Source of the DNA: Chitinophaga caeni
Lineage (GTDB): Bacteria; Bacteroidota; Bacteroidia; Chitinophagales; Chitinophagaceae
Direction: 5' to 3'
Assembly (NCBI RefSeq): GCF_002557795.1
Contig: NZ_CP023777.1
Location: 2,489,001 to 2,553,000 of the forward strand
Length of the DNA: 64,000 bases
Every line of letters starts with the position of its first letter. Position 1 is the stretch's first letter. Position numbers and translations under genes: made by a program. The notes under the pieces are model-generated. The model saw only the letters and a list, made by a program, of their open reading frames with translations. It was not told the origin of the DNA and made no database searches. Positions 8,871 through 16,921 of the stretch are shown here, piece after piece.

Positions 8871-10115
8871 ATGCAAATCGAACACGTTGATGTATTAGTG
8901 ATCGGGGCAGGACCTTCCGGTTCTGTAGCGGCCGCTATTTTACGCAAGGCCGGTCTGGATGTAAGGATCGTTGAAAAAATGAAATTCCCCCGTTTCGTGA
9001 TCGGGGAGAGTTTGTTGCCGCGTTGCATGGAAGCGTTGGATGATGCGGGGCTGATCAACGCCATTGAATCGAAAAGTTTTCAAAAGAAATACGGCGCCAA
9101 GTTCGTGAAAAACGGCGCTGTTTGCGATTTTACTTTTAAAGAACAACATACTACCGGTTGGACCTACACCTGGCAAGTGCAGCGGGCCGATTTTGATAAA
9201 ACCCTGGCTGATGCCACCGAACAAATGGGTGTCAAAATCGATTATGAAACCACCGTTACTCATATAGAATTTAACGGCTCCGATTCGGTTACCACGGTTG
9301 TGGATGCGAAAGGGGCAGAAAAAAAGATCGCCGCCCGCTTCATCGTCGATGGCAGCGGGTATGGAAGGGTCATTCCTAAGCTGTTTGGGCTTGATAAACC
9401 TTCCTCCCTATTGCCACGAAAAACCCTGTTCTCGCATATCAAGGATTTGAGGAGATCGATGGCCGATGAACCGAACCGCATCACCGCGGTGGTGCATCAA
9501 CCCGGCACCTGGATTTGGATCATACCCTTTTCCACCGGGCTTACCTCGGTAGGATTTGTAGGCGAACCTTCGTTTTTTGAGCAATTTGACGGTAATCCCG
9601 ATCAACGATTCCGCGCGATGTTGGAAAGTGAACCGCATACGAAGGAACGTTTCCGCGATATGGAATTTGCTTTCGAACCGAAGACATTGGAGGCTTGGAG
9701 CGCCAGCACGGAGAAGTTTTATGGAGAAGGCTTCGTGTTAACAGGTAATGTAACTGAATTTTTAGACCCGATTTTCTCTTCAGGCGTAACTTTAGCAACA
9801 GTTTCCAGTCAAACGGCTGCGCACCTTGTTATCAAGAAATTGAAAGGTGAAACCGTAGACTGGGAAAAGGAGTATATGGAACCTACCATGCAGGGAGTGA
9901 ACGTATTCCGCTCTTACGTGATGGCTTGGTACGAGGGAACTTTAGACAAGATATTCTTTTCCAAGAACCCGAATCCTGCTATCAAGCAACAGATATGTTC
10001 CGTGTTGGCTGGGTATGTTTGGGATCAGTCCAATCCATTTGTAGCGCAACATGATACGGCTTTGAAGAGGCTGGCGAGAACGATTGAACTAACTGAAAAA
10101 ATTAACGAAGAATAG
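8871..10115 (+). CDS. FAD-dependent halogenase-like oxidoreductase
   Basis: 414-aa flavoprotein of the tryptophan/phenolic halogenase superfamily. FAD motif GAGPSG at 12-17; FPRFVIGESLLPR at 39-51; a lysine in FQKKYGAKF (K73) where the group carries its catalytic lysine; and the halogenase signature WIWIIP at 214-219. The late motif GNVTEFLDPIFSSGV completes the flavin domain. Chlorinated flexirubins are known, so aryl chlorination is possible; a monooxygenase or reductase of the same fold is the alternative. Its stop shares one base with the next start codon. Confidence 0.78.
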   Translation: MQIEHVDVLVIGAGPSGSVAAAILRKAGLDVRIVEKMKFPRFVIGESLLPRCMEALDDAGLINAIESKSFQKKYGAKFVKNGAVCDFTFKEQHTTGWTYTWQVQRADFDKTLADATEQMGVKIDYETTVTHIEFNGSDSVTTVVDAKGAEKKIAARFIVDGSGYGRVIPKLFGLDKPSSLLPRKTLFSHIKDLRRSMADEPNRITAVVHQPGTWIWIIPFSTGLTSVGFVGEPSFFEQFDGNPDQRFRAMLESEPHTKERFRDMEFAFEPKTLEAWSASTEKFYGEGFVLTGNVTEFLDPIFSSGVTLATVSSQTAAHLVIKKLKGETVDWEKEYMEPTMQGVNVFRSYVMAWYEGTLDKIFFSKNPNPAIKQQICSVLAGYVWDQSNPFVAQHDTALKRLARTIELTEKINEE

Positions 10116-10729
10116 TGTTGGAACACCCGATTGCATATATAAATCACGCGGTTAAAATCCGGCCTGCCCAGGTTTGGAAGGATGGAAGCATATTGTTTGA
10201 TAAGCCGGATCAAACGGATTTTTTCAGGTATTTATATGATGCATGTTCCGGTCAGTACCCGAAGTTCCACAAGATGGATCCTTTGGCCAAGCTAGGTTGG
10301 TTAGGTTCGGAGATACTTTTACAGGGTATCGATTTTTCCCGTTACCAGCCGGAAGATATCGCTGTAATCCTCTCTAACAGGAGCTCCAGTCAACATACTG
10401 ACGAGAAATATTACAAAACAATTGAAAATATCGCCAGCCCGGCTTTATTTGTTTATACATTACCCAATATCGTAATTGGTGAAATTAGCATCCGGCATAA
10501 GTTTAAAGGTGAAAATTCATTTTTTATATTTGATACCTTTGATACCGTGTCGATGCATGGTTATGTAAATGCATTATTTGCTAGCAACCAGGCGGAAGCT
10601 TGCCTATGCGGTTGGGTGGAATATTATGACGACCGGTACGAGGCCGTGTTGTATTGGCTGGAAAAAGATCCGCAGGGACTTGCTTTGCCCTTGGAGGAAC
10701 AAGAACTCAAAAAATTGTATTTAAAATAG
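10115..10729 (+). CDS. truncated ketosynthase-like protein (Ketoacyl-synt_2 type)
   Basis: 204 aa, GTG start overlapping the previous stop by one base. The middle part (GWLGSEILL, VILSNRSSSQHTD, SPALFVYTLPNIVIGEIS) resembles the N-terminal half of beta-ketoacyl synthases of the Ketoacyl-synt_2 group, but there is no active-site Cys or His motif and the C-terminal half is missing. Small proteins of this kind occur in aryl-polyene and flexirubin clusters, so it is likely a structural partner rather than a decayed gene: the frame is clean and coupling to both neighbours is kept. Confidence 0.65.
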   Translation: MLEHPIAYINHAVKIRPAQVWKDGSILFDKPDQTDFFRYLYDACSGQYPKFHKMDPLAKLGWLGSEILLQGIDFSRYQPEDIAVILSNRSSSQHTDEKYYKTIENIASPALFVYTLPNIVIGEISIRHKFKGENSFFIFDTFDTVSMHGYVNALFASNQAEACLCGWVEYYDDRYEAVLYWLEKDPQGLALPLEEQELKKLYLK

Positions 10730-10731
10730 AT

Positions 10732-10992
10732 ATGGAAAAATTGATGGCAGATCTGAAAGTACAGATCATTCAGCAATTGAATTTGCAAGAAGTGAAACCG
10801 GAAGACATCGACAATGATATGTCTTTATTCAAAGACGGGCTAGGCCTGGATTCTATCGATGCCTTGGAGCTGATCGTGTTGTTGCAACAAAACTACAAGA
10901 TCAAGATCGCCAACCCGGATGATGGACCCAAAATTTTTCAGTCCGTTCGTACGATGGCGACGTTCATTACCGAACATCAAACCGCGCAATAA
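10732..10992 (+). CDS. acyl carrier protein 2
   Basis: 86-aa ACP with phosphopantetheine site S41 in GLGLDSIDALEL. The start at 10732 is 2 nt after the preceding stop and gives a standard ACP; an upstream in-frame ATG (10654) inside the previous gene is rejected. Its stop overlaps the next ketosynthase start (TAATG). Two ACPs per cluster are usual for aryl polyenes, one often dedicated to the starter and one to elongation; which is which is not visible here. Confidence 0.9.
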   Translation: MEKLMADLKVQIIQQLNLQEVKPEDIDNDMSLFKDGLGLDSIDALELIVLLQQNYKIKIANPDDGPKIFQSVRTMATFITEHQTAQ

Positions 10993-12191
10993 TGAAGGCC
11001 CCGACTTGGATTGCCGGAGGTGGCGTTATCTGCGGGATGGGCAATTCCCTGGCCACTTGCCTGGACGCATTCGAAATGATGCAACCGGGCATCGGCGCCA
11101 TGAATTACCTGTCTTCGGCACATAAATCGCTTTTTCCCGTTGGCGAGGTGAAATGGAGCAATGAAGATTTGGCTGCTCGAACCGGTTGGCCCACAAGTTC
11201 CAGCCGCACGGCCATGCTAAGTTACATCGCCGCAAAAGAAGCCTGGGAAAGCGCCGGGCTCGGTGATCCAAAATCGTATAAAACGGGTTTTATCTCCGCC
11301 AATACAGTTGGCGGCATGGATAAAACGGAAGATTTCTTTAAAACATTTTTGAATAACCATGCAGCGGGAAGGTTAAGGGAAGTGGTGCAGCACGAATGTG
11401 GTGCCGTGACTGAATTAGTAGCTGATGCACTGGGTATTCACGAGCATATTTCAACGATCAGCACGGCTTGTTCATCAGCAGCAAATGCAATTATGTACGC
11501 GGCCCGCTTGATCGAAAACGGTTTCCTGGATGTTGCAATTGCCGGGGGAACAGATGCTTTGGCGCGTTTCACGGTCAATGGATTCAATACCCTGATGATA
11601 TTGGACCAGGAACTTTGCCGTCCTTTCGATGATACCCGCAAAGGATTAAATTTAGGTGAGGGCGCGGGGTATGTTGTGCTGGTGAGTGACGCGATTGCAA
11701 GGAAACTATCATTGCAGCCCTGGTGCCGTTTGAGCGGGTTTGCCAATGCGAATGATGCTTATCATCAAACGGCATCATCGCCGGACGGAACGGGGAATTT
11801 TTTGGCAATGAAAGCAGCATTGCTAAGAGCTTCTTTGCAACCGGGAGATATTGCTTATATCAATTTACACGGAACGGGAACAGCTAATAATGATGCTAGT
11901 GAAGGCTTGGCAATCGAGCGTTTGTTCGGGGAACATGTTCCCCCCGCCAGTTCTACGAAATCGTTCACTGGGCATACTTTAGGAGCAAGCGGCGGCATTG
12001 AAGCCGTATTTTCTTCCATCGCGGTGAAAGAAGGGATATTATATCCCAATGCAAGGTTCCAACACCGGATGCACGAAATCTCTTTTCAGCCGGTGACTAC
12101 CTTCTCCCGTAACAATACTATAAAACACGTATTGAGTAATTCTTTCGGATTCGGCGGAAATTGCTCAAGCTTAGTGTTTTCAGAGGTTTAA
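10992..12191 (+). CDS. beta-ketoacyl synthase (KS, intact, third)
   Basis: 399-aa ketosynthase with C160 (STACSSAA), H293 (NLHGTGT), K323 and H328 (STKSFTGHTLGASGG). It lies immediately before the chain-length-factor-like gene, so these two are the probable KS:CLF heterodimer that sets polyene length, as ApeO:ApeC do in aryl-polyene synthesis. Overlaps the ACP stop by one base. Confidence 0.9.
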   Translation: MKAPTWIAGGGVICGMGNSLATCLDAFEMMQPGIGAMNYLSSAHKSLFPVGEVKWSNEDLAARTGWPTSSSRTAMLSYIAAKEAWESAGLGDPKSYKTGFISANTVGGMDKTEDFFKTFLNNHAAGRLREVVQHECGAVTELVADALGIHEHISTISTACSSAANAIMYAARLIENGFLDVAIAGGTDALARFTVNGFNTLMILDQELCRPFDDTRKGLNLGEGAGYVVLVSDAIARKLSLQPWCRLSGFANANDAYHQTASSPDGTGNFLAMKAALLRASLQPGDIAYINLHGTGTANNDASEGLAIERLFGEHVPPASSTKSFTGHTLGASGGIEAVFSSIAVKEGILYPNARFQHRMHEISFQPVTTFSRNNTIKHVLSNSFGFGGNCSSLVFSEV

Positions 12192-12202
12192 GCAGCAAGG
12201 AA

Positions 12203-13261
12203 ATGGATAAAATATATATACACGGAAGTGGTTGTGTATCGCCCCAACATAGCACGGGACCCGGTTTCCTGGATGAACCCCTGTATTACAGCGCCAGCTC
12301 GCTAAAGGTGGTAGATGCAGATTACAAAAAGTGGATCGATCTAAAACTGATCCGCCGGATGAGCCGTGTCATCAAGATGGGGGTCGCTGCTGCACACCTG
12401 GCTTTGGAACAGGCAGAACATACTATGCCGGATGCCATTATCACGGGCTCCGCATACGGTTGCCTGGCAGATACGGGTGTGTTCCTAGATAAAATGGTGC
12501 AACAAGAAGAGCAAATGCTGACCCCGACAGCTTTTATCCAATCAACCCATAATACCGTGGCCGGCCAAATCGCTTTGATGCTGGCTTGTCACGGGTACAA
12601 CAATACTTTCGTTCACCGCGGCTTCTCCTTTGAACAGGCCGTTTTAGATGCCTGGATGAATATCAATGAACAACCGGATCAAAGCATCTTGGTGGGCGGA
12701 TTGGACGAAATCACAAATCATAGTCAAGAAATTCTTGCCAGGTTCGGTTTATATAAGAAAGAACCTGTAGATACTGCGGAACTATTACAAAGTAATACCC
12801 AGGGTACGATTAATGGCGAAGGCGCCGCGTTTTTCCTATTAAAGTCGGGCGCCGAAAACGCTTTGGCCCGCATCGATGGATTGGAATTATGTTATAAACC
12901 CGGCAATGTGAATAGCGTAAAATCATTTATCCAAGCTTTCCTCGATAAAAATGAGGTGCCTGTTGATGAAATCGATCTCGTAATTACTGGAAGAAATGGC
13001 GACAGCCGGGAGGTTGATTATTACAATTCGGTTGAGTCCATGTTACCGGGAGCAGGCCTGGCTTGCTATAAACACTTAACCGGGGAATACCCCACGGCAA
13101 ATGCATTCGCATGTTGGATGGCCACTAATATATTACGGCAAGGGAATGTTCCGGCTGCGGCGGTTTACAAGACACCGGCTAAGCAGGAGATTCAAAAAAT
13201 ATTGATTTATAATCATCATCAAGGAACGCATCATACGGCAATGCTGATCAGCGCATGTTGA
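12203..13261 (+). CDS. ketosynthase chain length factor (catalytically dead KS)
   Basis: 352-aa KS-fold protein in which the active-site residues are replaced. The Cys position falls in HRGFSFEQAV (no Cys), the first His region reads TGRNGDSRE, and the TGH motif has become YKHLTGEYPTA, keeping only the Lys. This is the expected pattern of a chain length factor. It should pair with the ketosynthase encoded 11 nt upstream. ATG 12203 gives the family start MDKIYIHGSGCVSP; an upstream in-frame ATG within the preceding gene is rejected. Confidence 0.82.
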   Translation: MDKIYIHGSGCVSPQHSTGPGFLDEPLYYSASSLKVVDADYKKWIDLKLIRRMSRVIKMGVAAAHLALEQAEHTMPDAIITGSAYGCLADTGVFLDKMVQQEEQMLTPTAFIQSTHNTVAGQIALMLACHGYNNTFVHRGFSFEQAVLDAWMNINEQPDQSILVGGLDEITNHSQEILARFGLYKKEPVDTAELLQSNTQGTINGEGAAFFLLKSGAENALARIDGLELCYKPGNVNSVKSFIQAFLDKNEVPVDEIDLVITGRNGDSREVDYYNSVESMLPGAGLACYKHLTGEYPTANAFACWMATNILRQGNVPAAAVYKTPAKQEIQKILIYNHHQGTHHTAMLISAC

Positions 13262-14031
13262 GTTTTAGGAATGTAAATATCACCATGATTGTTTTGCTGC
13301 TATTATTGGCGGCTATTGATATTTGGGTTGCCCCGCTTAGTTTTTGGTGGTACTTATTACCGGCATTCATTTATTTGAATATATTGTTTTACGGTTCCTA
13401 TTTTATCCGGGCGGGCTTTTACTTCAAATCTTATTGTAAGGCGGATACCCCGGAGCTACAGATCGCGTTGACGTTCGATGATGGACCCATGGAATCGTTT
13501 ACACCGCAGGTTTTGGCGATATTAAAAGAATACGGAATCCCTGCCACATTCTTTTGTATCGGGAAACGGATTCAGGGGAGAGAGCAGTTATTGCAAGAGT
13601 TACACAGGGCAGGGCATACAATCGGCAATCATTCTTATTCGCACCACGCATTGTTCGATTTATTTTCTGCTGGCAAGATGCAGCGAGAATTGGAGGAAAC
13701 TGGGGATTTGATTAAAGAACAGGTCGGGAAGCGCCCCTTGTTATTTCGTCCGCCGTACGGGGTTACGAATCCGAATTTAAAGAAGGCGATCCGGAAAGCA
13801 GGGTACCAGTCTATCGGCTGGAGTGTAAGGTCTTATGATACAATAGCCAAGGATGCGGATCAATTGCTGGAGAAGGTCAGTAAAAAGGTGCAACCCGGCG
13901 ATATTTTTTTATTTCATGATACGATGGAAGTGACGGTACAATTGTTGCCGATGTTTATAAAAAGGATGAAGGAGAAAGGTTTTTCCTTTGTCAGTGTAGA
14001 TCAATTATTAAAAATACCGGCCTATGCGTAA
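13255..14031 (+). CDS. polysaccharide deacetylase family protein (NodB domain)
   Basis: 258 aa with two N-terminal membrane segments (about 9-25 and 30-46) and a NodB homology domain: TFDDGP near residue 73, the zinc histidines in HTIGNHSYSHH, and RPPYG. A metal-dependent carbohydrate esterase is expected, acting at the outer face of the inner membrane. Its substrate here is unknown; NodB-type genes recur in flexirubin clusters. It overlaps the chain length factor by 7 nt and the LolA gene by 8 nt, so it is part of the same transcript. Confidence 0.85.
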   Translation: MLSFRNVNITMIVLLLLLAAIDIWVAPLSFWWYLLPAFIYLNILFYGSYFIRAGFYFKSYCKADTPELQIALTFDDGPMESFTPQVLAILKEYGIPATFFCIGKRIQGREQLLQELHRAGHTIGNHSYSHHALFDLFSAGKMQRELEETGDLIKEQVGKRPLLFRPPYGVTNPNLKKAIRKAGYQSIGWSVRSYDTIAKDADQLLEKVSKKVQPGDIFLFHDTMEVTVQLLPMFIKRMKEKGFSFVSVDQLLKIPAYA

Positions 14032-14656
14032 AATAATTTTGATGTTGATGTTGGGGTTGTTGGGTGGACTTACCGTTCAGGCTCAACAATATAAAGAGTT
14101 GGCAAACCCGGCAGCATTCAGGGAAACTTTCAGCAAGGCTGCCCAACAAATTAAAACGATACAGAGCGATTTCGTGCAGGAGAAAGAATTGTCCATGCTG
14201 GCCGATAAGATCACCAGTAAAGGCAAATTCTGGTTCAAACAAGCCGATAAGGTAAAGATGGAATACCTGCAACCTACTTATTACCTGGTAATTATCAATG
14301 GTAAAAATATCAAGATCAAGGATAGCAAGCAGGTGAGTAAAGTATCTACTTCGCAAAGTAAAATTTTTCAAAAGATCAGTAAGATCACAGCGGATTGCGT
14401 GCAGGGAAATATCTTGAACAGCAGTTCATTCACTTCGAAAGTGCAAGAAAATAACCTGTTCTATAAAGTAGTGCTCACTCCGAAAGATAAAGATATTGCT
14501 ACTTATTTCTCCAATATCGAATTATTGGTTGATAAAAAGGATTACAGCGTGTCAAAGATCGTGATGCAAGATACTTCAGGCGATCATACCACGATGACCT
14601 TCATTCATAAATCTTTGAACGTCCCGCTTGCTGATGAGGTATTTTCGGTTAATTAG
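14024..14656 (+). CDS. LolA-like outer-membrane lipoprotein carrier
   Basis: 210-aa periplasmic protein with signal peptide (cleavage after TVQAQ, near residue 21) and the LolA-type fold: a SDFVQEK strand, KGKFWFKQADKVKMEY, and a C-terminal DHTTMTF strand pair. Dedicated LolA paralogues in aryl-polyene clusters are thought to ferry the lipidated pigment across the periplasm. It overlaps both neighbours. Confidence 0.82.
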   Translation: MRKIILMLMLGLLGGLTVQAQQYKELANPAAFRETFSKAAQQIKTIQSDFVQEKELSMLADKITSKGKFWFKQADKVKMEYLQPTYYLVIINGKNIKIKDSKQVSKVSTSQSKIFQKISKITADCVQGNILNSSSFTSKVQENNLFYKVVLTPKDKDIATYFSNIELLVDKKDYSVSKIVMQDTSGDHTTMTFIHKSLNVPLADEVFSVN

Positions 14657-15275
14657 CGTCTTTTTAATATTGGCTTGCATTTCCTGCGGCTCGCCCTACC
14701 GTTCACTACAAAAAGTCGAGGGAACTGGAAATGTGGCTTGCCTGGATCAATTCAGGCCAAGTATAAAAGATAAAGTTCTATACAACACCAGCGTTGACGT
14801 GCTGAATCATCATTTCAGCGGTTTACTGTTGTTCAAGAAGATGGAGAACGAAGATATCCGTATCGTTTTTACAAACGAGATGGGTTTTAAATTCTTCGAC
14901 TTTGCATTTGATAAAGAAGGGAGATTTACCAAGTATTTCGTAACTCCCAAGATGGATAAAAAGGCCGTCGTGAAAACTTTACAGAAAGATTTCAGCATGA
15001 TATTGATGTTGCAAGCAAAAGGGGACATCAAACAATTTAAAAATGGGGATGAATTGATCTCCTCGGTAAACTGGACAAAAGGGAAATTTTATTATATCAC
15101 GGACAGCAATTGCACGGAACTGAAGAGAATTGAAAATGTTGGTAAAGGTAAACCGGTTGTAGTCATCACGATGAAAGATTACCAGGACCAGTTACCGGGT
15201 ACCATCGTTATCGACCATAAAAAATTCAAATTCAATATTTCATCGCAACGAATCATAGAAAATGTTAGCAAATAA
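14628..15275 (+). CDS. lipoprotein of unknown function
   Basis: 215 aa with a lipoprotein signal; the lipobox ends at the Cys of ACISCGS (near residue 20-21). The body resembles small beta-rich outer-membrane-associated proteins, with no named motif that I recognise. ATG 14628 and ATG 14634 are both possible starts. It overlaps the LolA gene by 29 nt and the next dehydratase by 14 nt; the pairing with LolA suggests it could act as an outer-membrane receptor for the carrier. Confidence 0.75.
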   Translation: MLMRYFRLISVFLILACISCGSPYRSLQKVEGTGNVACLDQFRPSIKDKVLYNTSVDVLNHHFSGLLLFKKMENEDIRIVFTNEMGFKFFDFAFDKEGRFTKYFVTPKMDKKAVVKTLQKDFSMILMLQAKGDIKQFKNGDELISSVNWTKGKFYYITDSNCTELKRIENVGKGKPVVVITMKDYQDQLPGTIVIDHKKFKFNISSQRIIENVSK

Positions 15276-15633
15276 TTTTTATACGGTGCAATCTTCCGAC
15301 CAGGTGTCGGAAACGCAAATCCAGTACAAGATTCATATCAATGGCGCCCACCCGATATTTGAAGGTCACTTCCCGGAACAACCGGTCGTGCCGGGCGTAT
15401 GCATGATGCAAACGATCACGGAACTGGCGGGGCAATCTGTTCAACAAGAACTGATCTTGCAAAAAGCGAACACGATGAAGTTCGTTAATATGATCGATCC
15501 GCGGCAGCAGGCTGATGTTATCGTCGATTTGCAATGGAGCCAGTTGGAAGATCAACTGCTGAAGGTGAACGCTACCATTAAATCCGACACAATTACATTC
15601 ATGAAACTACAAGGTGTTTTTGCAAGGAAATAA
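15262..15633 (+). CDS. hotdog dehydratase subunit (His-bearing, ApeI-like)
   Basis: 123-aa FabZ-type protein. It keeps the catalytic histidine in FEGHFPEQPVVPG (H36), but the position of the FabZ glutamate is Q50 in PGVCMMQTITE. The other dehydratase (5045-5467) keeps the glutamate and lacks the histidine, which suggests a mixed dimer with one composite active site. Overlaps the lipoprotein gene by 14 nt; the glycosyltransferase starts directly after its stop. Confidence 0.82.
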   Translation: MLANNFYTVQSSDQVSETQIQYKIHINGAHPIFEGHFPEQPVVPGVCMMQTITELAGQSVQQELILQKANTMKFVNMIDPRQQADVIVDLQWSQLEDQLLKVNATIKSDTITFMKLQGVFARK

Positions 15634-16872
15634 ATGCCTTCGCAATATTTTATGCAGACATTCGAAACATATCATCCAAAGTTCACAGCTTTGAAAACTT
15701 GTGTGCTGATTCCTACTTATAACAATGCGGGAACATTAGCCCAAGTAGTTGAAGATGTTTTATGCTATACCCAACATGTAATCGTGGTAAATGATGGCGC
15801 CACGGATGAGACCGCTACTATTTTAACTGCTTTCCCGCAGGTAAAAGTCATCAGCTACCAACCGAATAAAGGTAAAGGCTGGGCTTTGCGAACAGGCTTC
15901 AAAGCAGCAGTAGAGCTTGGTTACGACTACGCCATTACGATCGATGCCGATGGGCAGCATTTTGCCAGCGATCTTCCTATCATGTTACAACAAGTGGAAG
16001 AACAACCGGGTACCCTGGTAATCGGTGCGCGGAACTTACAGGAGGAGAACATGCCGGGTAAAAATACATTTGCCAATAAGTTTTCCAATTTCTGGTTTTA
16101 TGTTGAAACAGGGAAAAAGGCTGCCGATACACAAAGCGGCTACCGCTTGTACCCGCTTTACCGGATGAAGAAGATCGGTTTTTGGTGCCGCAAATACGAA
16201 TTTGAAGTGGAAGTCTTGGTCCGTTCTTCCTGGAGGGGTATTCCCATCGCCTGGGTTCCCGTGAAGGTATATTATCCACCCGCGGAAGAGCGGGTGTCGC
16301 ATTTCAGGCCGTTCCGCGATTTTTCCCGGATCAGCGTATTAAATACGGTCTTAGTGACGATCGCATTTTTGTACATCAAGCCCCGGGATTTTTTTCGATA
16401 CATAGCGAAAGCAGAAAACAGGAAAGCGCTCTTTCGTGAGCATTTGTGGAATTCTAATGAATCTAATTCGAAGAAAGCCTTGGCCATCGGCCTGGGCATT
16501 TTCATGGGCATCGTGCCCATCTGGGGTTTTCAAATGATGGCAGCTTTCGCCTTGGCAACCCTGTTCAAATTGAATAAGGCCCTGGTGATCTTAGCGGCTA
16601 ATATCAGCATCCCGCCGATGGTACCCTTGATTATATACGGGAGTTTCCTCGCCGGAAAAATTTGGGTAAAAGAAGATTTAACCGGGCAGGTCTTTAGCCG
16701 CTCCTTCAGTTGGGAAGCGGTTAAACAGGGAGGGCTGCAATATATTTCCGGCGCATTTACATTGGCATTCATCGCCGGGATATTGGCATGGCTGATAACT
16801 TATTTGCTGTTGGTGATGGTACGGAGGAAACCCACAACACACCGGCATTTTCAAAACGGATCATCTCGTTAA
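15634..16872 (+). CDS. glycosyltransferase family 2 with C-terminal DUF2062
   Basis: 412-aa fusion. Residues 20-240 are a GT2 domain with VLIPTYNNAGT, a DADGQH metal-binding motif near residue 110, and membrane-proximal basic segments, like dolichol-phosphate mannosyltransferases. Residues about 270-405 are a DUF2062 membrane domain (IGLGIFMGIVPIWGFQM...). Such fusions are typical of aryl-polyene clusters. The sugar donor and acceptor are unknown. It could glycosylate a lipid intermediate. ATG directly follows the previous stop; an in-frame ATG at 15652 is a possible alternative. Confidence 0.85.
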   Translation: MPSQYFMQTFETYHPKFTALKTCVLIPTYNNAGTLAQVVEDVLCYTQHVIVVNDGATDETATILTAFPQVKVISYQPNKGKGWALRTGFKAAVELGYDYAITIDADGQHFASDLPIMLQQVEEQPGTLVIGARNLQEENMPGKNTFANKFSNFWFYVETGKKAADTQSGYRLYPLYRMKKIGFWCRKYEFEVEVLVRSSWRGIPIAWVPVKVYYPPAEERVSHFRPFRDFSRISVLNTVLVTIAFLYIKPRDFFRYIAKAENRKALFREHLWNSNESNSKKALAIGLGIFMGIVPIWGFQMMAAFALATLFKLNKALVILAANISIPPMVPLIIYGSFLAGKIWVKEDLTGQVFSRSFSWEAVKQGGLQYISGAFTLAFIAGILAWLITYLLLVMVRRKPTTHRHFQNGSSR

Positions 16873-16907
16873 TAAATATAAAGTAGCATCATATTAGAAT
16901 TTAGTCC

Positions 16908-16912
16908 GGAGG
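16908..16912 (+). promoter_or_regulatory. Shine-Dalgarno-like site GGAGG
   Basis: GGAGG lies 9 nt before the ATG of the large fusion gene. Such a clear anti-16S complement is uncommon in this window, where most starts have none, and supports ATG 16922. Confidence 0.45.
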
Positions 16913-16921
16913 ATCAATTGT

